This document shows, one piece after another, positions 1-7,914 of a stretch of 64,000 bases of DNA. Both the position numbers and the translations under genes were made by a program. The stretch's first letter is position 1. The number at the start of each line of letters is the position of its first letter. Source of the stretch: Pseudomonas sp. TCU-HL1 (lineage in GTDB: Bacteria > Pseudomonadota > Gammaproteobacteria > Pseudomonadales > Pseudomonadaceae). The notes below the pieces were generated by a model. The model was not told where the DNA came from. It saw only the letters and a program-made list of their open reading frames with translations, and searched no databases. The stretch spans positions 4,588,001-4,652,000 of the forward strand of contig NZ_CP015992.1 of the NCBI RefSeq assembly GCF_001708505.1. Reading direction: 5' to 3'.

Positions 1-2545
1 TCTTGGCCTCGCCCACCGCTTCCACCAGCGCTTCGCGCATGGCCTGGCCCGGCACCTGGGCGTCGGGATTGCGGGTGAACTCAGCGGTGGCGGCTTCATG
101 GCTGTTGACGACCGCATGGGCGATGCGGTCGTTGAGCTTGGCCAGGGCCTCCTCGCTAGCGGCGACCACCAGGTCACAGCCCAGCAGCAGGTCAGTCTCA
201 CCGGCGGCGATGCGCACGGCGTAGATGTCGCCCTGCTTGGCAGCAATTCGGATGTGGGTGACCACCGGGCCGAACTTCTGCGCCAGGCCGGCCTGGTCAA
301 GCACAGTACAGCCCTTGCCTTCGATGTGGGCGGCCATGCCCAGCAGCGCGCCGACGGTGGTCACGCCGCTGCCGCCAACGCCCGGCAGGAGGATGTTCCA
401 GGGGCGGCTCAGGTTCGGCTGACGCGGCTCCGGCAAGGCCACGAAGAGCGCCTTGGCACCCGCGGCTTCCGGCTGGCGCAGGCTGCCACCATGCACGGTG
501 ACGAAGCTCGGGCAGAAGCCTTCGACGCAGGAGAAATCTTTGTTGCAGGCGTTCTGGTCGATCTGGCGCTTGCGCCCCAGCTCGGTTTCCAGCGGCAGTA
601 CGGAAAGGCAGTTGGACTTGACGCTGCAGTCGCCGCAGCCTTCGCACACGGCCGGGTTGATGAAAGCGCGCTTGGCCGGGTCCACCAGTTTGCCGCGCTT
701 GCGGCGGCGGCGCTTTTCGGTGGCGCAGGTCTGGTCGTAGATCAGCACCGACACGCCCTTGAACTCGCGCAGTTCGCGCTGCACGGCATCCAGTTCGCGG
801 CGATGGTGGAAAGTGACGATGGGCGCGAAGGTGGCGCGGGTCGGGTATTTCTCCGGCTCGTCGGTCACCAGAGCGATGCGCTTCACGCCTTCGGCGAAGA
901 CCTGCTGGCTGAGCTGGTCGACGCGCAACTCGCCATCGATGGGCTGGCCGCCGGTCATGGCCACGGCATCGTTGTAGAGAATCTTGTAGGTGATGTTGAC
1001 CCCGGCGGCGACGGCCGCGCGCAGGGCCAACTGGCCGGAGTGGAAGTAGGTGCCGTCACCCAGGTTCTGGAAGATGTGCGGGGTGTCGGTGAACGGGGCC
1101 TGGCCGATCCAGGTGGCGCCCTCCCCGCCCATCTGGGTGAAGGTGTCGGTGTTGCGATCCATCCACTGGGTCATGTAGTGGCAGCCGATGCCGCCCTGGG
1201 CGCGGCTGCCTTCGGGCAGCTTGGTGGAGCTGTTGTGCGGGCAGCCGGAGCAGAAGTGCGGGGTGCGCGTGGTGGTGTGCTTGGGTGCGGCCAGGGCCTT
1301 TTCCTTGGCGGCGAGGAAGGCCAGGCGGGATTCGATCTGCTCGCTGGAATAGATGGGCGCCAGGCGCTTGGCGATGACGCGGGCGATCATGGCCGGGGTC
1401 AACTCGCTGAGGTTGGGCAGCAGGGAGTTGCCTTCCTCGTCGAACTCGCCCACCACGCGCGGGCGCTTATCCACAGGCCAGTTGTAGAGCTGGCCGGTGA
1501 GCTGGTCTTCGATGATGCTGCGCTTCTCTTCCACCACCAGGATTTCGTCCAGTCCTTGGGCGAACTCATGCACGGAGATCGGTTCCAGCGGCCAGCTCAT
1601 GCCCACCTTGAGCACCCGCAGGCCGACCTTGGCGCAGAGTTCGTCATCCAGGCCCAGGTCGTTCAGGGCCTGGCGCACGTCGAGGTAGGACTTGCCGGTG
1701 GTGATAATGCCCAGGCGCGGGTTCGGCGAATCCAGGGTGACCTGGTTGAGCTTGTTGGCATGGGCGAACGCGCGGGCGGCGTAGATCTTGTACATGTTCA
1801 GGCGCTTTTCCTGCGCCAGGGGCGGGTCCGGCCAGCGGATATGCACGCCGTCTTCCGGCAGAACGAAGTCGTGCGGAATCTTCACCTCGACCCGCAGCGG
1901 GTCCACGTCCACCACGGCGGAGGAGTCGACGTTCTCTGCGATGGTTTTCAGCGCCACCCAGCAGCCGCTGTAGCGCGACAGCTCCCAGCCGATGATGCCG
2001 TAGTCGAGGATTTCCTGGACGTTGGCCGGGTTCAGCACCGGGATGGAGGCGGCAATAAAGGCATGCTCGCTCTGGTTGGCGATGCTGGAGGATTTGCAAC
2101 CGTGGTCGTCACCAGCCAGCAGCAGCACACCGCCATGGGCCGAGACACCGGCAGAGTTGCCGTGTTTGAAGACGTCGCCGCAGCGGTCCACGCCCGGGCC
2201 CTTGCCGTACCACATGGCGAACACGCCGTCGTAACGGGCGCCGGGGAACAGGCTGGTCTGCTGGCTGCCCCAGCACGCGGTGGCGGCCAGTTCTTCATTG
2301 ACGCCAGGCTGGAAGTGGACGTCGTTGTCCTTGAGGAAAGACTTGGCCTCCCACAGGCTCTTGTCGAGGTTGCCGAGCGGCGACCCCCGGTAGCCGGAGA
2401 TGAAGCAGGCGGTGTTCAGGCCGTGGGCCTTGTCCCGTTGCTTCTGCAGCATCGGCAGGCGGGTGAGTGCCTGGGTGCCGGTGAGGTAGAGGTGACCGGT
2501 TGCGAGGCGGTATTTGTCATCCAGGCGGATCTCGGCCAGAGACAT
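1..2545 (-). CDS. Indolepyruvate ferredoxin oxidoreductase, fused form (C-terminus off the window)
   Basis: About 848 N-terminal residues are present and the gene runs off the left edge. It resembles the proteobacterial fused 2-oxoacid:ferredoxin oxidoreductases (about 1150 aa) that oxidatively decarboxylate aryl- or branched 2-oxoacids using thiamine diphosphate and iron-sulfur clusters. Visible pieces: a CSGCPH motif near residue 430, a GDGTY thiamine-diphosphate motif near 495, ferredoxin-like cysteine groups (CEGCGDC and a second set) near 630-680, and the start of the gamma-type domain (GVGGSGV) near 716. The ATG at 2545 has an AAGGAG box 8 bases upstream. It is divergent from an Lrp-type regulator, a common pairing for amino-acid-responsive catabolic genes. 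The exact substrate cannot be read from sequence. Confidence 0.9.
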   Translation of the reverse strand, partial: MSLAEIRLDDKYRLATGHLYLTGTQALTRLPMLQKQRDKAHGLNTACFISGYRGSPLGNLDKSLWEAKSFLKDNDVHFQPGVNEELAATACWGSQQTSLFPGARYDGVFAMWYGKGPGVDRCGDVFKHGNSAGVSAHGGVLLLAGDDHGCKSSSIANQSEHAFIAASIPVLNPANVQEILDYGIIGWELSRYSGCWVALKTIAENVDSSAVVDVDPLRVEVKIPHDFVLPEDGVHIRWPDPPLAQEKRLNMYKIYAARAFAHANKLNQVTLDSPNPRLGIITTGKSYLDVRQALNDLGLDDELCAKVGLRVLKVGMSWPLEPISVHEFAQGLDEILVVEEKRSIIEDQLTGQLYNWPVDKRPRVVGEFDEEGNSLLPNLSELTPAMIARVIAKRLAPIYSSEQIESRLAFLAAKEKALAAPKHTTTRTPHFCSGCPHNSSTKLPEGSRAQGGIGCHYMTQWMDRNTDTFTQMGGEGATWIGQAPFTDTPHIFQNLGDGTYFHSGQLALRAAVAAGVNITYKILYNDAVAMTGGQPIDGELRVDQLSQQVFAEGVKRIALVTDEPEKYPTRATFAPIVTFHHRRELDAVQRELREFKGVSVLIYDQTCATEKRRRRKRGKLVDPAKRAFINPAVCEGCGDCSVKSNCLSVLPLETELGRKRQIDQNACNKDFSCVEGFCPSFVTVHGGSLRQPEAAGAKALFVALPEPRQPNLSRPWNILLPGVGGSGVTTVGALLGMAAHIEGKGCTVLDQAGLAQKFGPVVTHIRIAAKQGDIYAVRIAAGETDLLLGCDLVVAASEEALAKLNDRIAHAVVNSHEAATAEFTRNPDAQVPGQAMREALVEAVGEAK

Positions 2546-2552
2546 GCGGGCG

Positions 2553-2568
2553 CTCCTTTTATTTTTAT
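2553..2568 (-). promoter_or_regulatory. A-rich tract at ribosome binding site (candidate Hfq/Crc site)
   Basis: On the minus strand the leader of the oxidoreductase reads ATAAAAATAAAAGGAG, so an AAnAAnAA-type tract runs directly into the Shine-Dalgarno box. This matches the kind of site Hfq and Crc use to block translation of catabolic mRNAs in Pseudomonas. It is a motif match only. Confidence 0.4.
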
Positions 2569-2718
2569 GGCGACCTCGATGGCAACGGTAGGTGCCATCG
2601 TTCGTTCAGTCCGGAGCAGGATCACTGCTTCGGACGCATGCCAAGAATATGACCGGACGGTGCTGATTTTTTCTTTCTATTTTTGGTCTCTGAAGCCAGA
2701 CTTCCGCATGATCCTTCC

Positions 2719-2731
2719 AACAAAAACAAAA
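2719..2731 (+). promoter_or_regulatory. A-rich tract before the Lrp-type gene (candidate Hfq/Crc site)
   Basis: AACAAAAACAAAA lies 14 bases before the ATG at 2746, where no clear Shine-Dalgarno box is visible. It fits the AAnAAnAA pattern of Hfq/Crc targets. A shared mode of repression with the divergent oxidoreductase is inferred. Confidence 0.35.
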
Positions 2732-2745
2732 TTTCGGACTGATTC

Positions 2746-3213
2746 ATGCAAAGCCTTCTAAGCCCCATCGACCGCAAGATCCTGCGCCTGCTGCAACATG
2801 ACGCTGACCTGTCCGCCGCCGAGGTGGCGGAAAAGGTGGAACTCTCGCAATCCCCCTGCTGGCGGCGCATCCACCGAATGCAGGAGGAAGGGCTGATCGA
2901 GCGCAAGGTGGCGCTGCTCAATCCGAAGCTGCTGGGGTTTTCGATCACTGTGTTCGTGAACATCAAGCTGTCGGCCCATGGGCGCAACAACCTCACCGAG
3001 TTCGAGGAGGCCATCGTCGGCTACCCGGAGGTGTTGGAGTGCTACACCATGGCCGGCGGCTCGGACTACCTGTTGAAAGTGGTGGCCAAGGACATCGCCA
3101 GCTACGAGCGCTTCCTGCGCGACCAACTGTTGCAGCGGCCACATGTGCTGGAAGCACACTCGAATATCGCAATGAGCGAGGTCAAACGCACCACGGAGCT
3201 GCCGCTGGAGTGA
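2746..3213 (+). CDS. Lrp/AsnC family transcriptional regulator
   Basis: A 155-residue protein with the standard Lrp layout: an N-terminal winged helix-turn-helix (about residues 7-60, with the recognition segment around SQSPCWRRIHRM) and a C-terminal RAM ligand-binding domain (about 70-150). Length is typical of the family. These regulators bind amino acids and act as octamers on nearby promoters. It is divergent from the indolepyruvate oxidoreductase gene across a 200-base gap, so control of that gene is the likely job. The start codon has no obvious Shine-Dalgarno box. The ligand is unknown, aromatic or branched-chain amino acids being plausible. The stop is 3 bases from the convergent phnN stop. 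Confidence 0.9.
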   Translation: MQSLLSPIDRKILRLLQHDADLSAAEVAEKVELSQSPCWRRIHRMQEEGLIERKVALLNPKLLGFSITVFVNIKLSAHGRNNLTEFEEAIVGYPEVLECYTMAGGSDYLLKVVAKDIASYERFLRDQLLQRPHVLEAHSNIAMSEVKRTTELPLE

Positions 3214-3216
3214 GCC

Positions 3217-3801
3217 TCAGGCCGAGTCCGGCCAGGCAAGGGAGCGGTGGTCCTCGATGAGTTGCAACAAGCGCTGGCAGGTCTCGGCAATGGAGCCGGA
3301 GTTGTCCAGCCGGCAGAGGTCAGGGTTCTCGCCGGCCAACAGGGTGTCGGCGAATCCGGCATTGCGCGCCAGACGGGCTTCGATCTCTTCCGCCGACTCC
3401 CGCCCGCGGGCGTGCAGGCGCTGGCGCAGCACTTGGTCATCCACGGTCAGCAACACAGCCAGCAGATGCGGGTAGCGGCGCCGGGCCTCTGGAAGGTAGC
3501 CGCGGGAGCCATTCACCAGCACATCGTCGCCCGCAGCCAGCCAGTCGTCGATGACTCGGGGAATGCCATAGGAAAGGCCGTTGGCGAACCAGCTCATGGC
3601 GAACTCCCCCTGGGCCTCGCGTTCGGCGAACGCCTCCGCACTGACCGCCTCGGCCAGCTCGCCCCGGGCTTCGGCCGAGCGAGTGATGATTCGGCGCGCG
3701 ACGCGGCAGCCCTGCCCGCCCCCGGCTCCGCGCACAGCATCGAGCAGGCTGTCCTTGCCCGAGCCGGATGGGCCTATGAGGTAGATCAGCCTGCCGTTCA
3801 T
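3217..3801 (-). CDS. phnN: Ribose 1,5-bisphosphokinase PhnN
   Basis: A 194-residue P-loop kinase related to guanylate kinase. The Walker A motif GPSGSGKDS lies at residues 10-18 and the N-terminus (MNGRLIYLIG) matches PhnN. The enzyme phosphorylates ribose 1,5-bisphosphate to PRPP, the last step of ribose recovery after carbon-phosphorus lyase. The ATG at 3801 is preceded by CCAGGTG; an upstream extension to 3897 has no family similarity. It stands alone: no other phn genes are visible, although in P. aeruginosa, as I recall, phnN ends an operon that begins next to amrZ. Here amrZ is the next gene upstream, divergent. It may therefore be an operon remnant or a stand-alone PRPP salvage enzyme. 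Confidence 0.87.
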   Translation of the reverse strand: MNGRLIYLIGPSGSGKDSLLDAVRGAGGGQGCRVARRIITRSAEARGELAEAVSAEAFAEREAQGEFAMSWFANGLSYGIPRVIDDWLAAGDDVLVNGSRGYLPEARRRYPHLLAVLLTVDDQVLRQRLHARGRESAEEIEARLARNAGFADTLLAGENPDLCRLDNSGSIAETCQRLLQLIEDHRSLAWPDSA

Positions 3802-4298
3802 GTGAGCACCTGGAGGGGTTGGGTCGTGGGCATGGGTCGCAACGAGGAGTCTCAGAGTCTGAGGCGAAAAGTCTGAACCGGTTTTGTGGCAGCGCAAAGG
3901 ATTCTTTCGTGCAGGGCGTGGTCAGACAACAGCGACTATCATTTGCCGTAATGGCCAGACAGCATCATCGTGCCTTCATTGGACAGGTGAGGCAGTAACG
4001 GCTCCGCGACGGTCGGATCGCGGTCAAGGCGGAGGACAGTGCAGCTCCGGCGGGGCACGGCAGAATGCCTGGATAATGTTCAGCCACTCGCAATTCGGAC
4101 AATTGGTGCTGGCCAAAAGCCGCCATAGCGATCACAATCTGACACCAAATTGACGTCAAGGAAACGTTTTGCTGACCTTAGGGTCATACCGATTCGAATC
4201 GCGAAACTGGTGAACAATTGCTGCTAAGAACAGTCAAACCGGTGACAATCTTGCAGCTCATTGCCAGCATCGCTTTCCTGAACTAACCGGTTGAATGT
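3802..4298. other. Divergent phnN/amrZ intergenic region
   Basis: About 500 bases with no credible gene. It holds the phnN and amrZ upstream signals. A segment CTGGCCAAAAGCCGCC (4109-4124) resembles AmrZ operators as I remember them. I see no remnant of phnC or phnM coding sequence and no convincing Pho box. Confidence 0.5.
4212..4238 (+). promoter_or_regulatory. Weak AlgU-like promoter candidate for amrZ
   Basis: GAACAA, a 16-base spacer and TCAAA lie about 60 bases before the amrZ start. The AlgU consensus is GAACTT-N16/17-TCTGA, so only the GAAC and TC parts match well. amrZ is AlgU-dependent in P. aeruginosa, where as I recall the start point lies much further upstream. Low-confidence assignment. 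Confidence 0.22.
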
Positions 4299-4625
4299 AT
4301 GCGCCCTATGAAACAGGCTATCTATTCCAGTCGCACGGCTGACAAATTCGTCGTTCGTCTCCCCGAGGGCATGCGCGAACGCATTGCTGTCGTGGCCCGC
4401 AACCACCACCGCAGCATGAACTCCGAAATCATCGCCCGCCTCGAGCAGAGCATGCTTCAGGAGGGTGCGCTGGACGAAGGTGTTTCCATGCGCCTGGACA
4501 GCCCAGAATTGACCCTGCACGAACGCGAACTGCTGCAGCGCTTCCGCCAACTGTCGCGTCGCCAGCAGAATGCCTTGGTGGCCCTGATCGCCCACGATGC
4601 GGAACTGGCGGCCGAGGAATCGTGA
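4299..4625 (+). CDS. amrZ: Alginate and motility regulator AmrZ (ribbon-helix-helix)
   Basis: A 108-residue Arc/MetJ-type DNA-binding protein, very close to P. aeruginosa AmrZ: a flexible N-terminal arm, a ribbon-helix-helix at about residues 14-55 (DKFVVRLPEGMRERI, then HHRSMNSEIIARLEQS), and the C-terminal tetramerisation part (LTLHERELLQRF). AmrZ represses flagellar genes and activates alginate and twitching functions; in P. fluorescens it also controls c-di-GMP genes. It is divergent from phnN and convergent with mgtE, with a terminator on each side of the 3' boundary. The AlgU/Muc stress locus that controls it in P. aeruginosa is also in this window (45-49 kb). Confidence 0.95.
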   Translation: MRPMKQAIYSSRTADKFVVRLPEGMRERIAVVARNHHRSMNSEIIARLEQSMLQEGALDEGVSMRLDSPELTLHERELLQRFRQLSRRQQNALVALIAHDAELAAEES

Positions 4626-4650
4626 GGCCACCCCGCATTGAATGAAGAAG

Positions 4651-4670
4651 CCGGCAAACGCCGGTTTTTT
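4651..4670 (+). terminator. Rho-independent terminator of amrZ
   Basis: CCGGC-AAAC-GCCGG stem-loop followed by six T, 25 bases after the amrZ stop. The stem with its A-rich loop also resembles an AmrZ operator. Confidence 0.85.
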
Positions 4671-4706
4671 CTTGCCCGCAGTTTGTGTGTCGAAGCGAGG
4701 GAATTG

Positions 4707-4730
4707 AAAAAGCCGCCCTTGCGAGGCGGC
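4707..4730 (-). terminator. Rho-independent terminator of mgtE
   Basis: On the minus strand a GCCGCC / GGCGGC stem with a 7-base loop is followed by five T, 20 bases past the mgtE stop. It is back to back with the amrZ terminator. Confidence 0.85.
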
Positions 4731-4749
4731 CGCTTCATACGCGCGAGGG

Positions 4750-6192
4750 TCAGAGCAGGAACAGGGTGGCAAGCCCGAGGAAGATGAAGAAGCCGCCGCT
4801 GTCGGTCATGGCAGTGATCATTACGCTGGAGCCCATTGCAGGGTCCCGCCCGATGCGCACCAGGGTCATGGGGATCAACACCCCCATCAACGCTGCCAGC
4901 AACAGGTTCAGGGTCATGGCACCCGTCATCACGACACCCAGCGACCAGCTCCCGTACAGGTAGTAGGCGACCAGGCCGATCACCCCACCCCAGACCAGGC
5001 CATTGATCAGGGCTACGCCCAATTCCTTGCGCATCAGGCGCGAGGTATTGCCGGTGCCCACCTGATCCAGCGCCATGGCGCGCACGATCATGGTGATGGT
5101 CTGGTTACCCGAATTGCCGCCGATGCCAGCAACGATGGGCATCAGCGCGGCCAGGGCCACCAGCTTCTCGATGGAGCCTTCGAACAGGCCGATCACCCGC
5201 GAGGCAATGAAGGCAGTGACCAGATTGACTGCCAGCCACGCCCAGCGGTTGCCCACCGATTTCCAGACCGAGGCGAAGATGTCTTCCTCCTCACGCAGAC
5301 CGGCCATATTGAGGACTTCGGTCTCGCTCTCCTCACGGATCAGGTCGACCATCTCGTCGATGGTCAGACGGCCGATCAGCTTGCCGTTCTTGTCCACCAC
5401 AGGCGCCGAAACCAGGTCGTAACGCTCGAACGCCTGGGCAGCGTCGTAGGCATCCTCATCCGGATGGAAGCTCACCGGATCGGTCGCCATGACCTCAGCC
5501 ACCTGCTTGTCCGGATCGTTCACCAACAAACGCTTGATGGGCAGCACACCCTTGAGCACACCGTCGTAGTCGACCACGAAGAGTTTGTCGGTGTGGCCAG
5601 GCAGTTCCTTGAGCCGACGCAGGTAGCGCAACACCACTTCCAGGGCCACATCGTCGCGAATGGTGACCATCTCGAAGTCCATCAGCGCGCCGACCTGGTC
5701 TTCCTCGTAGGACAGCACGGAGCGAACACGCTCGCGCTGTTGCGCATCGAGGGATTCCATCAGCTCATGGATAACGTCTCTCGGCAGCTCGGGCGCGAGG
5801 TCGGCCAACTCGTCGGCGTCCATTTCCTTGGCGGCTGCGAGCAGCTCGTGATCATCCATGTCGGCGATCAGCGATTCCCGAACGGCGTCGGAGACTTCAA
5901 GGAGGATGTCGCCGTCGCGCTCGGCCTTGACCAGCTGCCAGACGGTCAGGCGATCGCCCAACGGAAGGGCTTCGAGGATGTGGGCGATGTCAGCCGGGTG
6001 CAACTCGTCCAGCTTGCGTTGCAGCTCGACGAGGTTCTGCCGGTGAACGAGGTTTTCAACGAGGTCGCGGTGCTGGCCTTCCTGACGGTGGGTCAGGTCT
6101 TCCACCAGCTTGTGGCGATGCAGCAACTCGATTACCTGGGCCAGACGGTCCTGCAGGCTCTCTTGCGGCTTTTTGGCTTCTACTTCAGTCAT
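4750..6192 (-). CDS. mgtE: Magnesium transporter MgtE
   Basis: A 480-residue inner-membrane Mg2+ channel. Order of parts: an N-terminal helical MgtE_N domain (about 30-150), a tandem CBS pair (about 155-290, with VVDYDGVLKGVLP and VVDKNGKLIGRLT) that senses cytosolic Mg2+, and a C-terminal five-helix pore domain (about 300-480) containing the conserved GNSGNQ segment. ATG at 6192 is chosen because it begins the family-typical MTEVEAKK; the upstream extension is not conserved. It ends convergently with amrZ. I looked for an M-box style Mg2+ riboswitch upstream and did not see one. In P. aeruginosa, MgtE also affects type III secretion, but nothing here bears on that. Confidence 0.95.
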   Translation of the reverse strand: MTEVEAKKPQESLQDRLAQVIELLHRHKLVEDLTHRQEGQHRDLVENLVHRQNLVELQRKLDELHPADIAHILEALPLGDRLTVWQLVKAERDGDILLEVSDAVRESLIADMDDHELLAAAKEMDADELADLAPELPRDVIHELMESLDAQQRERVRSVLSYEEDQVGALMDFEMVTIRDDVALEVVLRYLRRLKELPGHTDKLFVVDYDGVLKGVLPIKRLLVNDPDKQVAEVMATDPVSFHPDEDAYDAAQAFERYDLVSAPVVDKNGKLIGRLTIDEMVDLIREESETEVLNMAGLREEEDIFASVWKSVGNRWAWLAVNLVTAFIASRVIGLFEGSIEKLVALAALMPIVAGIGGNSGNQTITMIVRAMALDQVGTGNTSRLMRKELGVALINGLVWGGVIGLVAYYLYGSWSLGVVMTGAMTLNLLLAALMGVLIPMTLVRIGRDPAMGSSVMITAMTDSGGFFIFLGLATLFLL

Positions 6193-6508
6193 ATAGCGCG
6201 CTCCACCCCCAGTGGCAGAGCACGCCAAGAGGGGTCAGACAGTCATTTCGCGATTGTTCAATCGGGATTCTGAGTAACTACTGGGTAATTCCATGATGGT
6301 TGTCCGAAGGCCCCGGCGGGGCTGACCGCGCAATGATAACACCGCTGTTCGACTCGGGCGTTACAAAATCATGGAAAGAACAATCGCTTGCATCGCAAAG
6401 CTGAGATCGCTTTCACCGTGCTGCGACGACGGCAGCCCGTTGTAGGACACGCCCACGGGCACGAAATCACCCGATACCCTCGAAAGCCCACGCCAAGGAG
6501 ATGGCACC
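6193..6508. other. mgtE/DUF4124 divergent intergenic region
   Basis: A 316-base gap between divergent genes. An AAGGAG box 7 bases before the ATG at 6509 sets the start of the plus-strand gene. I see no other gene or strong promoter match. Confidence 0.4.
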
Positions 6509-7012
6509 ATGCGACGGCTCTCGATTTTCATCATCAGCACCCTCCCCTATTGCCTCTGGACTCCAGCGCACGCGGCCTCCGTGTATCGCTGCAGCGATGC
6601 CGAAGGGGCCATCAGCTTCACCCAGCATGGCTGCCCACCAGGCAGCCAGGTGGAACAACAGCGCACTCGAACACCGAATCTACTGAGCAGCACGCCGATT
6701 CCGGATGAAACGTCCGGCCAGTACGTTCCGATTCAGAAATGGGAAGAACCTGAACGAGCACGAGAAATAGTAGTGGTCGGCGAGCAGGACGCCGTATGCG
6801 GTAACCAGATTTCAGCGCAGGAACGACGCCTGGCCATCATCCGGAAGCAGATTCGCAGCGGCATGACCCGTGCCGACGTGGAAAGCGCCCTGGGAAAACC
6901 GGACCGTATCAGCGGCCGCAATGGCCAGGTTCGGTATCACTATCAACCGAGCAAAAGGACGCGCTATCAGGTGCAGTTCGATGAGGAAGGCTGCGTAAAA
7001 GGCGGACGCTGA
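6509..7012 (+). CDS. Secreted DUF4124 protein with BamE/SmpA-like C-terminal segment
   Basis: A 167-residue protein with an N-terminal signal peptide (about residues 1-23, cleavage after AHA), a short DUF4124-type region (SVYRCSDAEGAISFTQHGCP, two Cys) and a C-terminal segment around residues 118-160 (SGMTRADVESALGKPDRI) that resembles the SmpA/OmlA fold found in BamE. It is probably periplasmic, and its function is unknown. It lies between mgtE and the tRNA cluster, where P. aeruginosa carries the alp island as I remember it. Confidence 0.75.
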   Translation: MRRLSIFIISTLPYCLWTPAHAASVYRCSDAEGAISFTQHGCPPGSQVEQQRTRTPNLLSSTPIPDETSGQYVPIQKWEEPERAREIVVVGEQDAVCGNQISAQERRLAIIRKQIRSGMTRADVESALGKPDRISGRNGQVRYHYQPSKRTRYQVQFDEEGCVKGGR

Positions 7013-7113
7013 CACAGCACGCCGGAAGGAAGAAGACCTACTGCTCAGCGGCGGGCGCCTTCGCCCAGACAAAGAACAGATGTCCTACTTCTGAGTTTTC
7101 TCTGGACAAAAGA

Positions 7114-7141
7114 AAAGGGCCTGCATTTCTGCAGGCCCTTT
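7114..7141 (-). terminator. Rho-independent terminator of the tRNA cluster
   Basis: A perfect 12-base inverted repeat (AAAGGGCCTGCA / TGCAGGCCCTTT) with a TTTC loop, 5 bases past the CCA end of the first tRNA-Arg. On the minus strand the stem ends in a T-rich stretch (TTTTCTTTT). Confidence 0.85.
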
Positions 7142-7146
7142 CGATA

Positions 7147-7223
7147 TGGCGCACTCAGGAGGATTCGAACCTCCGACCGCCCGGTTCGTAGCCGGGTACT
7201 CTATCCAGCTGAGCTATGAGTGC
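7147..7223 (-). tRNA. tRNA-Arg(ACG), copy 1
   Basis: A 77-nt cloverleaf on the minus strand with anticodon ACG in the loop CTACGAA, a GGTTCGAATCC T-arm and an encoded CCA end. It is identical in the tRNA body to the copy at 7294-7370. The 70-base spacer between them shows no promoter, so it is probably cotranscribed with copy 2. Confidence 0.97.
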
Positions 7224-7293
7224 GTGTGGTGTTTTTTAGACCAGATCACCACTGGTTTTCCAAGCGTCCGGACCAAGCCGTACATCTTGAATA

Positions 7294-7370
7294 TGGCGCA
7301 CTCAGGAGGATTCGAACCTCCGACCGCCCGGTTCGTAGCCGGGTACTCTATCCAGCTGAGCTATGAGTGC
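7294..7370 (-). tRNA. tRNA-Arg(ACG), copy 2
   Basis: A 77-nt tRNA-Arg(ACG) with encoded CCA, the same sequence as copy 1. It has its own strong sigma-70 promoter at 7384-7411. The adenosine of the ACG anticodon is normally edited to inosine by TadA. Confidence 0.97.
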
Positions 7371-7383
7371 GTTGTGGGCGCGC

Positions 7384-7411
7384 ATTATAGGGAACTTTCC
7401 GCTTCGGTCAA
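7384..7411 (-). promoter_or_regulatory. Strong sigma-70 promoter for the tRNA-Arg pair
   Basis: On the minus strand: TTGACC, a 16-base spacer, a perfect TATAAT, then a GC-rich discriminator (GCGCGCC) just before the tRNA. The GC-rich discriminator is typical of stringently controlled stable-RNA promoters. Confidence 0.85.
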
Positions 7412-7477
7412 CTGCTTTTTCGAGAAGTTTCAATAACTTATCGATCTAGCGATTGAACCACCCTACAACACGAAATA

Positions 7478-7568
7478 TGGCGGAGAAGGGGGGATTCGAA
7501 CCCCCGACACCCTTTTGAGGTGTACTCCCTTAGCAGGGGAGCGCCTTCGGCCACTCGGCCACCTCTCC
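7478..7568 (-). tRNA. tRNA-Ser(GCU)
   Basis: A 91-nt class II tRNA with a long variable arm, anticodon GCT in the loop CTGCTAA, a GGTTCGAATCC T-arm and an encoded CCA end, on the minus strand. It sits between rsmA and the tRNA-Arg pair, as in other pseudomonads. Confidence 0.97.
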
Positions 7569-7582
7569 GCAACACGGGGCGC

Positions 7583-7610
7583 ATGATATCCATGTTTTCC
7601 CCGTTTGCAA
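7583..7610 (-). promoter_or_regulatory. Sigma-70 promoter for tRNA-Ser
   Basis: TTGCAA, a 16-base spacer, TATCAT, then the GC-rich discriminator GCGCCCC on the minus strand, placing the start point only a few bases before the tRNA 5' end at 7568. Confidence 0.75.
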
Positions 7611-7629
7611 AGCAAAAAATGCAGAAAAA

Positions 7630-7815
7630 TTAGTGGCTTGGTTCTTGGTCTTTCTCTTTCTGTATGCGCTGGTAGATTTCTTCACGGTGCACGGCTACCT
7701 CCTTGGGAGCATTCACTCCAATGCGCACCTGATTACCTTTCACGCCTAACACGGTCACAGTGACATCGTCACCCACCATCAGGGTCTCTCCGACCCGGCG
7801 AGTCAGAATCAGCAT
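7630..7815 (-). CDS. rsmA: Global translational regulator RsmA/CsrA
   Basis: A 61-residue protein nearly identical to P. aeruginosa RsmA: MLILTRRVGETLMVGDD and IRI-type beta strands forming the interlocked dimer, with the RNA-binding Arg44 in VHREE. It binds GGA motifs in mRNA leaders and represses translation of secondary metabolism, biofilm and type VI genes, and is titrated by RsmY/RsmZ-type small RNAs. ATG at 7815 has AAGGAG upstream; a longer reading frame back to 7857 is not conserved. It lies downstream of lysC behind a terminator, with its own upstream region. Confidence 0.97.
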   Translation of the reverse strand: MLILTRRVGETLMVGDDVTVTVLGVKGNQVRIGVNAPKEVAVHREEIYQRIQKEKDQEPSH

Positions 7816-7914
7816 TCCTTTCTCCTTAGGGATTCGTTTCGGGACAACAGTCTGCAAAAAAGAAATGGTTACGGCCCCGACGCGAATTGCCGCCAGAGCT
7901 TACACCCAAGTATT

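Noticed and set aside
98..2761. Very long plus-strand open frame (887 codons) opposite the indolepyruvate oxidoreductase
   Set aside because: High-GC antisense shadow with no family signature; the minus-strand frame has clear cofactor motifs and a ribosome site.
6193..6508. Possible magnesium riboswitch before mgtE
   Set aside because: No M-box-like conserved stems or loops could be recognised in the leader.
7146..7436. Small frame with a twice-repeated MAHSGGFEPPTARF peptide
   Set aside because: It is the antisense translation of the two tRNA-Arg genes, a known kind of spurious call.
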